In this document: one piece after another, positions 47,761-59,720 of the stretch
Position numbering within the stretch: the stretch's first letter is position 1
Layout of the letters: each line of letters starts with the position of its first letter
NCBI GenBank assembly: GCA_016647705.1
Contig: CM028328.1
Location: 6,535,311 to 6,599,310, forward strand
DNA from: Eucommia ulmoides
Lineage: Eukaryota > Streptophyta > Magnoliopsida > Garryales > Eucommiaceae
Direction of reading: 5' to 3'
Length of the DNA stretch: 64,000 nt
Made by a program: the position numbers and the translations under genes
The notes under the pieces: generated by a model
What the model saw: the letters and a program-made list of their open reading frames with translations, nothing else
Told to the model about the DNA's origin: nothing
Databases searched by the model: none

Positions 47761-47776
47761 TTTCATGTTTCTCATT

Positions 47777-48268
47777 AATTGAAGACTAAGATTCCAATTT
47801 GCGAAACTATCCATTTCAAGAGGTATGCATTTCAAATCTTGGACCCTATTTACTATTATTTAAAATTTCTACTTCATCCTTGTCTTTGGTTTAACTAGAG
47901 TTCTTATTATATCGATAATTCATGTTCTGGAAACTATCTGTTGTATGTTGTATCGTGTATGTGTTGATCATATCTCATAATCACAATAAAACGGAATTAA
48001 ACAATAAACTAAAGCGTACATGAATATTAGGACACAATAATAAAGAACGGTAATCGAATACGTATCTGTTTGGGCCATCACAGCATATTAAATATGTCAC
48101 AGCGGATTACTAATTAGATCTTCCTCCCTATGATCTAGATTTCGTGGTGGCGGCCCTCAATGGGAAGAAACCCTTAATCTAGACTGGGGAGGGGACCTAG
48201 TTATTTATATTTGGGTTTCTCGTTGGGCCCTCCCATAACGGGTTTCAACGAAATCCAAAACTTAAACT
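47777..48268. other. Probable transposon-derived sequence, unclassified
   Basis: No gene. The GGGCCCTCCCATAACGGGTT and TTTATATTTGGGTTTCTCGT stretch (48200-48250) resembles the leader of a plant LTR retrotransposon read on the minus strand, but no ends were found. Confidence 0.35.
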
Positions 48269-50293
48269 TGCCACCCCACTCCGGACACCCGTCACCCTGG
48301 GGCCGATGTGACATCGACATGACATTACCTGGACATCCAACCAACTAGAAAACGACAATATGCATACATAAATATATAACCACAAAAATAGGCCACATAC
48401 ACCCTCTCTAATTAGAAACACACCTGTTCCTGAATTATAATAATAACAAAAAATATAACAATAATGAACCTCACACAGGTTAGCCTCAGACAGCTCCTCC
48501 TAAAATACTCCCATACTACACCATTGCCAGACTCTACCTAGTGCCAGTAGGGGACCGACTCCTAGCAGCTGCACTTGAAACAAAAAAATTTATCGTTGTA
48601 TTGTCTTCATAATAAAAACATTTTGTATGGATCAAGTATAAAATATATATATACATACCACATATCAAACAATAATATAACAATCAAAACCAAGTAGTGA
48701 AAATCAATCAGCATATTATATCTAACCAAATAGTGTAACGCCACCATAGCAATAGATATACCAACACAAATGAATACACCAATACAGTATAAAATAATGT
48801 ATATATTTATAAATTTTTATTCAATCGACTCACCGTATACGACTAAACACCACGCCACCCTCTGAACTAGCTATAGAATCGTTTTAACCTCACGATTAGA
48901 AGTTGCAAAGGTACCGTACCACCCGTAGGATTTGCCTTCCTAACAGGTCATAAACAACACTCTGTCGGACTATGCCTAGCAGGTGAACAATGTTTTGCCG
49001 GACTATGCCTTATAGGTGAATAACGCTCTGCCGGACTATGCTTAGCAGGTGAACAACGCTCTGTCGGACTGTGCCTAGCAGGTGAATACTATGGCATAAT
49101 CGAACCAAACGCCAATTTCCATCTAAAAAACAAACGACTTTTTCCACAATCAATTTCCACCCCTTTTGAAATCAACTAGATTCAACAATTCATTTTCCAC
49201 CCCTTTTAAAATCAACGTAATCCACAAAACATTTTTAATTTTCACCAACACCCAAAACCGCTTGATCCATATAAGTTGCAAATTCGTCCATTTTTAAATA
49301 AACACATTTTTCATAATTTATACAAAAATAGATTTTTGAAATTTACTAGAAGACAGTACACTCACTTCGATATCCGCTCTGCAAAATTGCTACCGACCAC
49401 ACTCTATCGAGACTCCGGTACCTACGAACCTAATAGTGATAGGGTCTAAATTAACAATCTATTTTAAAATAACCTAATCATATAATGTAGGTCCTAAGTT
49501 TCACAATTTTTTCGTCCCCACATTTTATTTATGAAAATTATTATTCGATTAATTTCGCTCCGTTAAAGTTTACTATATAACATTTATTCATGTGAACGGT
49601 CTCAATATTTATTATTGCCAATTTGACATTTTTTATGCTTGTAATTTAATTTAATAATCCTAAAATTTAAGGAGAAATGTTACCCGTTCCGAAACGGTTG
49701 TCGATTTCCTTAAAAAAAAATTAAATTTTGCTTCTGCCTTCACCTCCTTGGCGAAAGATCCACCACCGCGGCGAACAAGCTTCTTCTCTTCTCTATTTTG
49801 TTTACTGACGTGCCACTGCCTAGGCGAACACAATCTAGTTTCTTTCTACTTGCGTTTTGATGCTCTACCTCATAGGCCAAGCTTGTCACCACCTAGGCGA
49901 ACGACTGTCTTGTTCGTTCAGCCCCTGCTTTGATCAGAACAGCCCCCTTATCTCTCTCTTCGTTACTACTCCAGCGGCTCCTTCACCACCCCACCTCAAC
50001 ATCCAAAACACACCTACACAGCAGCCCGTTCTACCAACACCCCCTTAAGCCTAATCAAAACACACTACAACACAACACCTCCACACCCATACACACCTGA
50101 TACACCCAGAACAGAAGAAAAAAATAGAGCACATACACACCATTTCATACACCCCTGTCGTCGAATGAGACAAATGGACAGCACACATACATATCCCGCT
50201 GAACCAAACAACGATCAACACCAAAACACATCCTCACGTTGAAGAACCCACCAGCACCGGCGATCACGAACCTCTGATGACCTCCTTCCTCCG

Positions 50294-50329
<36 letters not shown>

Positions 50330-50762
50330 GGTTTTCTAGATCTTTTCTTCTTCTTAAAATTTTTGATCACTTTATGCATGAACCAATATATATATGCATG
50401 AATTTGTGGTTCTCTTACTACCATGTTGCCTGCTCCTCTCTCTCCTTCCGGCTAATCTCAAAATCACACACACACATACATAATTGCATATATATATTTC
50501 TCCTCCAAATTTCTCAAAATCTTCTTTTTGTCCAAATCTTCACATTTAACTTTTTTCAATTTGTAATTTAATCCCTAACAATTAAATTTTTTATAAATTG
50601 AATAACAAATTTGAATTCCAAGTTTAGAAAAATGTTTCTAAATTTACAATTTGACCCCCAGACTTTTAATTTGAATTTTAATTGACCCAATTTCACCCCG
50701 AATTTCCCAATTACTCTAAAATGCAACTAAAATGATGTACGTACTTCGATTGAGGTCTTACA
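48269..50762 (-). repeat. 3' LTR of the gypsy element, 2494 bp
   Basis: In element orientation it starts TGTAAGACCTCAATCG at 50762 next to the polypurine tract and ends GGTGGCA at 48269. A (TC)n tract lies at 50296-50328. Short frames inside, such as 49748-50048, lie in the GC-richer transcribed part of the LTR and are not genes. Confidence 0.85.
48961..49090. repeat. 34-bp tandem repeat inside the LTR, about 3.8 copies
   Basis: Units contain CTCTGYCGGACTATGCCTAG and AGGTGAAYAACG, with starts near 48961, 48994, 49027 and 49061. Confidence 0.8.
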
Positions 50763-50780
50763 ACTCTTCCCTCCTAAAAG
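50763..50780 (-). other. Polypurine tract of the gypsy element
   Basis: Minus-strand TTTTAGGAGGGAAGAGT ends directly at the TGTAAG start of the 3' LTR. It would prime plus-strand DNA synthesis. Confidence 0.8.
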
Positions 50781-50805
50781 AAATTTCGTCCCGAAATTTT
50801 ATTAC

Positions 50806-53800
50806 CTAATCAAACAAATGTGGGTATTTGTTCCTCATTTTGTCTTCTCGCTCCCACGTCACCTCTTCCACTGCATGACTGTGCCACAATACTTTGACAA
50901 ATAGAATCATTTTCGTTCGCAGCACCTGGTCTTTACGGTTTAGGATTTGGACTGGCTCCTAAACGTGGGTCAAATCTGCTTCCAATTCAATTGGCTACGA
51001 AAATAACACATGAGAAAGGCCTGACACATATTTCCAGAGCATCGATACATGGAAAACGTTGTGTAGTCGAGACAACTCTGGCGGTTACGCAAGTCTATAC
51101 GCTATCGTGCCAACTCGATCTAAAATTTCATAGGGTTCGATGTACCTTGGACTCAACTTTCCTTTCTTCATGAACCTCATTATGCCTTTCCACGGAGAAA
51201 TACGCAAGAACACATGATCTCCCACTTCGAACTCCAACTCCCGCGTGCTTATCTGCATAACTCTTTTGTCGACTCTGAGCAATTTTTATTTTTTCCCAAA
51301 TCACCTTCACTTTGTTTGTTGTCATCTGGGCTATATCCGACATTAACAATTTACATTCACCCACCTCAGTCCAACAGACTGAGGTTCTGCATCTCCTACC
51401 ATACAACGCTTTATACGGGACCATCTCGATTGCCGAATGGTAACTATTGTTGTAAGCGAATTCCATCAACGATAAATGATCATCCCAACTACCAGGAAAT
51501 TCTAGAACACATCCCCTCAACATATCCTCCAACGTATAAATCGTACTCTCTGATTGACCGTCTGTCTGAAGATGGAATACAGTGCTAAATTTCAGCTTGG
51601 TACCTAAAGCAGTTTGGAGACTCAACCAAAACCTAAAAGTGAATCTCCGATCTTTATCTGACACTATAGAAACCGGTGTGCCATGCAACCTAACAATCCC
51701 ATCGATATACAATTGGGCATATGTTTCAAGAGAATACATCGTCTTTACGATCAGAAAATGAGCGGACTTGGTAAGCCTATTAACGATCACCCAAATGAAA
51801 TTATGCCCCTTTTGAGTACGAGGTAATCCCAAAATGAAATCCATCGTGATATGCTCCCACTTCCACTCTAGAATAGGTAGAGGTTACAACAACTCACTTA
51901 GATATTAGTGCTCAATCTTAACTTGTTGACAAATAAAACACTTGGCAACAAATTTTGTGAGTACCCATTTTATTCCGATTCACCAATAATGTTCACGCAA
52001 AACTCGATACATCTTGGTACTGCTTGGATGCATCACGTACACTAAGCTATGCGCTTCTTCCAAAATATCCTTCTTCAAACTGACATCATTAAGCACACAC
52101 AGCCTATTTCCAATCATCAATGCCTCATCATTATCCCTAACTTGATAATCAGTTTCGTGATTATTTTTCACTTCATCCCGAATCTTCCCTAATTGAATGT
52201 TCGACTTCTGAGCTTCAATAATAAGATCAATCAACGTCGGTCTCAAAGTCAAAGTCACAAGCAATGCTTCCATTTGACCAACCGCTAACTGAACTTTCAA
52301 CGATATCAACTCGGCATTCAAATTAGTATAAACTACTCAAATGTGTGCGATCGAACCTACCGATTTTCGATTCAATGCATTCGCTACAACATTAGCTTTC
52401 CCTGGATAATAGTGGATGGTGCAATCGTAATCTTTAATCAACTCTATCCAACGCCTTTGCCTCAAATTTAGCTCTTTCTGAGTAAACAAGTATTTTAAAC
52501 TCTGATGATCGGTGTATATTTCACACGTTTCGCCATACAAATAGTGCCTCCAAATCTTCAGGGTAAACACAATCGCTGCCAACTCCAAATCATGCATCGG
52601 GTAATCACGCTCATGATTCTTCAATTGTCAAGATGCATATGCAATTACATGACCACGCTGCATCAGAACACATCCCAGCCCTTGGTGTGATGCGTCGCTA
52701 TAAATCACAAAACTACCTCATTTTGACGGAAAGGACAGTATTGGCGTCGATATCAATCTACTCTTCAAATCTTGGAAACTCTACTCAGATTTATCGGTCC
52801 ACTCAAATTTGGATTCCTTGCAGGTCAATTGATTCAACAGGGCAGCTATAACGGAAAAACCATGTACAAACCGTCGATAGTAACCTGCCAATCCTAGAAA
52901 GTTTCGAACTTCAGTTACATTTTTTCGGTCTTTCCCACTGAACAACAACTTCAACTTTCTTTGGATCCACCTGAATACCATCTCCTGAAATAACATGCCC
53001 CAAAAAATACTACCTGATCCAACCAAAATTCACATTTACTGAATTCCGCATACAACCGCTTCTCTCGCAACGTCTGCAATACAATTTGGAGATACTCTGC
53101 ATGCTCTTCTCTACTTTGAGAATAAATCAATATATCATCAATGAACACGATAATAAATTGATCTAGATAAGGTTGGAAGGTACGGTTCATCAAGTCCATA
53201 AAAGCAGCAGGGGCATTTGTCAATCCGAAGGGCATAACCAGAAATTCATAATATCCATATCTCGTACGGAATGCCATTTTTGCCACGTCACTGTCTCTAA
53301 CTTTCAGCTGGTAATACCACGATCGAAGATCTATCTTGGAAAACACTTTAGCCTTCTGGAGCTGGTCGAACAAATCATCAATCCTAGGTAACGGATACTT
53401 GTTACGAACCGTTACCCTATTTAGCTACCGATAGTCGATACACATTCTCAACGTGCCATCCTTCTTCTTCACGAACAACACCGGGGCTTTCCCTGGAGAA
53501 ACACTGGGTCTGATAAACCCACGGTCTACTAAATCTTGCAACTGCACCTTTAATTTTTTTAACTCAGTAAGCGTTATACGATAGGGTAGAATCGATATAG
53601 GAGCAGTTCCTGGAAGCAACTCGATAGTGAATTCCATCTTCCTATCTATTGGCAACCCTGAAAATTTATCTGGAAACACGTCGGGAAAATCGTTTACCAC
53701 TGGAATATCTGCAACCGAAACTTCTCTCTGACTGGTGTCAATCACGTGCGCAAGGTATCCCTAACATCATTTCTTCAATAATTTCCTAGCTTCTATAGCT

Positions 53801-54300
53801 GAAATCAGACTAATAGGAGTGATAATTCTGTCTTCCAAAAATACAAACTTTGGCTCGCCTGAGATTTGAAATATCACTTCTTTCTTAAAATAATCCACTG
53901 TGGTATAATATTCGGATAGCAAATCTATACCCAATATCACATTGAAATCGTGAATACTCAGGGGTAATAGATCTACCAATAACTCCCTATCACCGACTCG
54001 AAGCGGACAGTCTTTGTACATACTATCTATCCATACCAACTCTCCCACCGGGGTAGAAATAACAATACGATGTGATAAAGAAATGATAAACTTGCCTACA
54101 TGCATCATGAAAGTTGCCGAAACAAATAAATGCATAGAACCGAGATCAATAACTACACGAGCATCTCTAGCATATAAAGACATGATACCTGTGACCATAT
54201 CAGGTGTAGCCTGGGCATCCTATCGAGTAGTAGCAAAAACACGGCCTCATGTCGGAGGTCTACCAGCAGATCCTCTACCATGCCCCTAGGCAGTGCTAGG
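50806..54300 (-). pseudogene. Gypsy pol: protease, RT, RNase H, integrase, chromodomain
   Basis: Protease (54198-53767) has DLGS where DSG or DTG is expected. RT (53745-52951) has VKKKDGTLRMCIDYR, a stop, then [12 protein letters not shown] and the catalytic FIDDILIYS. RNase H (to 52337) has [11 protein letters not shown]. Integrase (about 52321-51128) includes WVIVNRLTKSAHFL, where the family has Asp at the Asn position, so the first catalytic acid is lost; the second Asp (VSDKDRRF) and the Glu (TDGQSES) remain. Pol ends with a chromodomain-like segment (about 50960-50809; KVLWHSHAVEEVTWEREDKM) and a TAG at 50806. Several stops and frame changes make it non-functional. Confidence 0.9.
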
Positions 54301-55438
54301 ACCAACACTACCCACACCGCTCGTGGTAGGTGCAGATGTAGAAGCAAATTTCAGACAGTTCGTCGATATATAACCCGGCTCATGACAACGAAAACATGTC
54401 GGTCCTCCCTTGGGACAGTCTCTGATGAAATGATCTGATGTTCCACACTAATAACATCTACCTACTCTCGCTTGGCTAGACGGCTGATTTTTTCCCTGCC
54501 TCTACAGACTAACACTAGATTTCGATACACTTTGCTGTCGCCCGGAGTATGATTGCCGGGGACTACGGTTCCTGACGGATTGGCCAAACGATGTGGCCCG
54601 AGTAATTGGCGGTCGAGATATCGCCCCCCGTAAAGTGCCACTAGGAAATCTGCTGGGTAACTCAATTCGACTCTTCTTGAACTGCTTACGACTCTCGTTG
54701 GATTCCTGAACATCTCTCTCTACTAATTTCACCGAATTCACCAACTCTGCATAATTCTTGATCTGCCTGCTAGTCAAACTGGAACGAATTTCTAAATTGA
54801 GCCATTTTTTGGAAACGTCTGTATTTCGCCTCTTCCATTTTTACCAAATCTTGGGAAAAACAGGATAGAGCATCGAATCTAACTTTATACTACTGAACAG
54901 TCAGCTTCTCTTGTTTCAGAACTATAAATTCTTCCCCCATCTAGAATCAATAAGACTCGGGAAAATATTTCTCATTGAACGCGACAACGAAACGGTCCCA
55001 CGTAATCTCTTTGCTAGAACCAGAAATCAACATTTTTATTTCTTCCCACCAATGCTCGGCCTCCTCCCTTAGCTGAAAAGTGGCAAGGGGGACTCGACTA
55101 TCGTCGACAATCCTCTTGCCCTCAAATACGTAACCCACACCTCTAATCCAATTCTCCGCATTAGCTGGACCCACCGTCCCGGTAAAAATCAGAGGGTCCA
55201 ATTCTTTGAATCTCTTTAATTGTACCGCCTGAGAAGTAGCAGTATCACTTTGGGTCTTTTGACTTTCCATAATCCTCACTTGCTCCTCCGCCAACTGGGT
55301 AGCAGCCTAGAAAATTCTTTCAATTGCATCTAGGCTCCCTTGCAGCTTATTACCCTGTCTTTGGGGTTTCACTTGCCCCGGGGGTTCCACTAGCCTCTGA
55401 GGTCCCACACTCCCAGAGCTTTCGTTCCCACGCTCCAT
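54301..55438 (-). pseudogene. Gypsy gag with zinc knuckle, broken
   Basis: Starts MERGNESSGSVGPQRL at 55438, with a TAG at 55307-55309 (codon 44) and a further stop after KYFPESY at 54947. The retrotransposon gag core (FTGTVGPANAENWIRGVGYV ... REEAEHWWEEIK) is at 55294-54947. A CCHC zinc knuckle (about 54450-54400) is interrupted by a stop after its first Cys-Tyr. Gag would form the particle that packages the element RNA. Confidence 0.85.
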
Positions 55439-55654
55439 ACCTATTATCTGCAATAAAATTCAACTCAGCAACAAACTAGGCCAACCAGAAAAATGACAGT
55501 AATTAATATACGTGAAATAACTACTATGAGTGCAAAAAATCACTCACCGACACCGTATCTTAAAGTCCCCTACTGACTAAACGATTAGCGCGTCTTCCTA
55601 TCTCATGGTCCTCTAGTAACACGACAACTGGCAAGTCTACAGAACCTATAATCT

Positions 55655-55670
55655 AGACTATGATACTACA
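55655..55670 (-). other. Primer binding site, degenerate, tRNA-iMet type
   Basis: Minus-strand TGTAGTATCATAGTC, immediately after the 5' LTR end (TATGACA), resembles the usual TGGTATCAGAGC with two or three changes. Confidence 0.65.
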
Positions 55671-55673
55671 ATT

Positions 55674-56042
55674 TGTCATACCCCACCCCAGACACCCATT
55701 ACCCTAGGGCCGGTGTAACGTCGACATGACATCACCTGGACGTCCAACCAACTAGAAAACGATAATATGCATACATAAATATACAACCACAAAAACAGGC
55801 CACATACATCCTTTTTAAGTGGGAATACACCCGTCCCTGAATTACAATAATAACAAAAAATATAACAACAATAAACCTCTTACAGGTTCACCTCAGACCG
55901 CTCCTCCCAAAATACGCTCACACTATACCATCGCCGGACTCTACCTAGTGCTAGTAGGGGACCGACTCCTAGCAGTTGCACCTGAAATCAAAATTTTTAT
56001 CGGTGTACTGTCTTCATAATAAAAATATTTTCTATGGGTAAA

Positions 56043-56044
<2 letters not shown>
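55674..56044 (-). repeat. 5' LTR of the gypsy element, truncated
   Basis: Aligns with 48269-48640 of the other LTR, then stops where an (AT)n tract begins. About 2.1 kb of this LTR is missing. Confidence 0.85.

Positions 56045-56045
<1 letters not shown>

Positions 56046-56084
<39 letters not shown>
56046..56084. repeat. (AT)n microsatellite at the LTR breakpoint
   Basis: About 39 bp of alternating AT, exactly where LTR similarity ends. Confidence 0.9.
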
Positions 56085-56090
<6 letters not shown>

Positions 56091-56899
56091 TGATTAAAAA
56101 AAATTTAAAAACGCGAAAAGACCATTTTGCCCCTGAGGTTCTTTTAGTTTTAACAGAATCTCTAACAGAAGGACCAATTAAAGTCGTTTCGATACGTAAA
56201 GGGTTTGAAATGAAACGTCGAAACTTAGAGGGGCCACTTAAAAATGTATCAATAGTTAGAGGGTCTAAATTATACTTTTTCCTAAATTTTATGGTTTTCA
56301 ATGAACTCTCTAACCCTTGAATAATAATAAAGTTAAATTAATAATATCACAATAAATAACTATAAAAAAATTATCCCACTTAAATTATAAACCCTAATTA
56401 CTTTTTAATGAGTTAACTTTTACGAGCAACATTGAATTTTCTAAAATATAGTAAATAATAATAAAATATTATTTCTATTATTTTTTTACCAATATTGTCT
56501 ATTCTTCTATATATAAATATGCAGTACTTAAGTTATCGTTTGATAATATTTTTTAATTTATTTTTTTTCTTTTTTTCTTTTTTTTTTTTTTAAAAAAAAA
56601 AAAAGAAGAGCAAAAACAAGTACTTTCTTTAAAACATAAAAAATAATTATTTTTTAAAATTTTAGTATTGTAAGAGATCGATTGATTAAGATCTCTTTAT
56701 TGACTTTTTTTTTTTTTTTCACTTATCTAGATTTTTTTTATTAAAAGATAATTTATAAGGATAATATTAAGAGATATATAATTATATTATTAAACTTATT
56801 TTTATTTTTATTTTTATTTTAAAATAACTTTTGTTTTCGAAATAATTTTTTTATTTTAATTGTTGCATAAGGAGAAGGAAAGACAAGTCGTAACTAGAC
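56085..56899. repeat. AT-rich block shared with 17010-17690 and 59135-59720
   Basis: AAACCCTAATTA, TTAACTTTTACGAGCAACATTGAAT and TATTATTTCTATTATTTTTT are shared in order with the other two blocks. No gene was seen. The frames at 56032-56320 cross the LTR boundary and have no domain. Confidence 0.45.
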
Positions 56900-59073
56900 T
56901 TTAAATTATAGGGTTTTTTTTCAAGGGTTCTAAAAGTCTAAAAAAACAACTTTATAAGGACTGTTGAAAATTAAACTCATTCGAAAGTATCAACACATTT
57001 ATCGTTCTAATATTACTCCTCCTTTCTATACACAAATTCCATTTAATTTTTAAAAATTCACTTAATATTTAAAAATCCACTTAAATTTTTTTTTTATTTT
57101 TTTTTAACCTGTCATAAATCCCCTTACGTATATTTCACTTAATTTTTTTATTTGTAATATCCACTTAATTCTATTTTTAATAGAAATTCTACTTAATTTT
57201 ATTTTTTATTCAAAATATATAATATTTTAAAATACATTAAATATCCTTGATCAGTTACATAAATTCACTTTATAAATTAAGTGAAAATCCACTAAAGTTA
57301 TAACACAAATTAAAGTTATAAATTGAGACATTAAACCAAACCACCGCTTTACCACATTCTCATGAATAAATCTATTGAAAATCAAATGGAAAACCCAGAT
57401 TCATTGAATTCAAAAATCAGAAAATAAAAAAATAAAATAAAAAATCTATTAATTATTAAGTGGATTTTCACTAAAAATATTCAAGTAGAAATCCAGTAAA
57501 TATAATTAAAATGAAAATGTAATAAATCAGTTCGTTTCGTGATGGTTATTCCAGAATGAAAAAAAAAAAATGAACATATCTCAAAATATATCTAAACTCG
57601 TGACCGTGAAACCCCGTCTTCAACCTCTAAATGATATTCCGCTCAATGAACTGAAAATAAACCAATCCCAACAATTCAGCAAAATAACGTATAAAACACA
57701 CAATACGTTTCAATTTTATCCACATAAATCAACAATTCCAAATATGAAGTATTTCTTTAAAAAAATTTAGTCAATCAAAGTGAAAATCTACTTAAACATA
57801 AGCGAAAATATACTAAACATACACAAAATTTTAAATTCCACTTAAAATTAGACAATCAGTGGATATCCAATTAACTTTCTTAGCTAGGTTTGATGAACAT
57901 TAATACAAACAATTACACATATAAATGATGACAATGGCGAGCAATTGATAAAACGACAAATAAATCGACTAGATAAAATATTTAAGAGCTTATTTGAATC
58001 TAATTGGTCTTGATCAATATCAAAATTCTAATTCAATTTCATTTCTAAGCAACCTAAAATGCATAATTATCCTATCTCTCAAAATTCAAAGAAAAAAGAA
58101 CAAAAAAATACCAGTAATCGTTACGATCAGATAGAATAGTGGAACACAACAACACAGATGGAATAAAGAATAGCAAGGGAAGTAGAAGTGAACCAGATCT
58201 AGGCTAGGCCAGATATGGTTAGATCTAACCAAATCTAATTGATCTGGTCAGATTTAAGCTAGATCTAGCCTAGATTGACGAAAAAAATGTTGAAAAGAAA
58301 AAAAGAAAACGCCATCGGCTGTGAGGACTGAGTGGTGGAGCGAATCGATAGAGCGATTATCTGAGAAGAGAAAGTGAGAAATTACCGAGAGAAGAAAAGC
58401 AAATTGCAGCCGATTCAACGACCATCAAAGCAATTTTAACGAAGAGTAATGCGAAAACTACCCCCAACAATCGGCAACAACATCATCACTCGGTGAGATA
58501 CCGGGCGGCTCCCCGCTGCCGTTCCTTTCCCCTTCATCGCCTCCCAAATTCTACCACCTTTGCCTCTACCTCCGACAGCAGTGCTCCGTATCGTCAGCCT
58601 CGTGATTCCTGTCATCGTTATATAGAACTTCATATCACGGACGCTAACCGAATCAAATTAAACACCGATTTCCGCTTCTTCTTCTTGAATATAAGTATCA
58701 CTTCAATACAAGATCTGTGTTCGATTGCAAATATATCGATGGACGGATGGAGTTTGAGGGAGAGATAGAGAGGGCAGTGATGGATTTTGATAGGGTTGGG
58801 GCTGGAAATTAGTCGTCGAATCGGAGACGACGATGAATCGGAGCGGAGATGGAGGCCATGGAGCAACAGCTGCGAGCTAGGGCAAGGGCGAGGGAGGCAA
58901 GGATAAGAGGGTTGGCTGAGTGAGTGAATTAAATCAAATATTGTTTTGATATATTAAATTTGAAGGGTAATTTTGTCGTTATAAATTATTAGTAGAGGTT
59001 TGTGCATAGTTTTTTTTTTTTTTAAAGTGGGAGTTTTGAACAAGTTTTATTTGTGTGAGAGTGGGTAAATTGT

Positions 59074-59109
<36 letters not shown>

Positions 59110-59110
59110 A
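56900..59110 (-). mobile_element. MULE-like non-autonomous element, copy 2 (inverted)
   Basis: Read on the minus strand, the parts follow the order of 14510-16560. These are a GC-rich segment (58900-58300), an AGATCTAGCC-rich stretch (58270-58190), AAATGAAATTGAATTAGAAT then TTTTGATATT (about 58045; same at about 15430), and AAGTGGAT motifs (57870-57040). Ends are uncertain. Frames in the GC-rich part (58436-58866) have no recognisable domain. Confidence 0.45.
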
Positions 59111-59134
59111 CGAGTTTTGAGAGAAAATTTCTAA

Positions 59135-59447
59135 ATTATAAAACCTAATTATTTTTCAATTGGTCAACTTCCATAAGCCACATTGAATTTACTCAGATAT
59201 ACAAATAAAGCAAATAATAACAATTTATTATTTCTATTTTTTTTCCCAGATATCGCCTTATGTAGTCTTCTATATAAATCCACAATATGAATATGATGCA
59301 ATATTTCATATTTGGGTACCATTTGATAATATTTTTAATTTTTTTAAAAAATAAGTAATTTTTTTAAATAAAAAAATTAATTTTTTTTATATTATAACGA
59401 TTGATTAAGATCTCTCTATACTTTTTTTACTTTTTTGGATTTATATA

Positions 59448-59496
<49 letters not shown>

Positions 59497-59720
59497 AAAC
59501 TCATTTTTAATTTTTGTTTTCTATTTTTAGATAATTTTTGTTTGTCAAAATATTTTTTGTGTTTAGAAAATATTTAAAAGAAATATTGTCAAAACGGTGA
59601 TAGTAACGTTTGAGAAATTAAAGAAAATGGAAAAAACAATTCCTTACTTACTGGTACTTTGAACAAATCAATTCCATGAACCAAATCACTTCTGATCAAT
59701 GAACGAGAAGTTAAAATATC
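59135..59720. repeat. AT-rich block, third copy
   Basis: Best match to 17010-17690: GCAAATAATAACAATTTATT, AGATATCGCC, AATATGAATATGATG and AACAATTCCTTACTTACTGG. A (TA)n tract is at about 59448-59492. Confidence 0.55.

Larger units (their letters stand above)
48269..56044 (-). mobile_element. Ty3/gypsy chromovirus (Tekay/Del-like), old and truncated
   Basis: Minus-strand order is LTR (55674-56044, truncated), tRNA-iMet-like primer site, gag with zinc knuckle, protease, reverse transcriptase, RNase H, integrase, chromodomain, polypurine tract and a full LTR (48269-50762). The chromodomain at the end of pol marks the chromovirus lineage. Stops and frameshifts occur throughout. The comparable 365 bp of the two LTRs differ at about 50 positions by eye, so the insertion is old. 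The 5' LTR stops at an (AT)n tract at 56046. Confidence 0.92.

Noticed and set aside
49748-50048. Small genes in a GC-richer stretch
   Set aside because: They lie entirely inside the gypsy LTR and have no domain.
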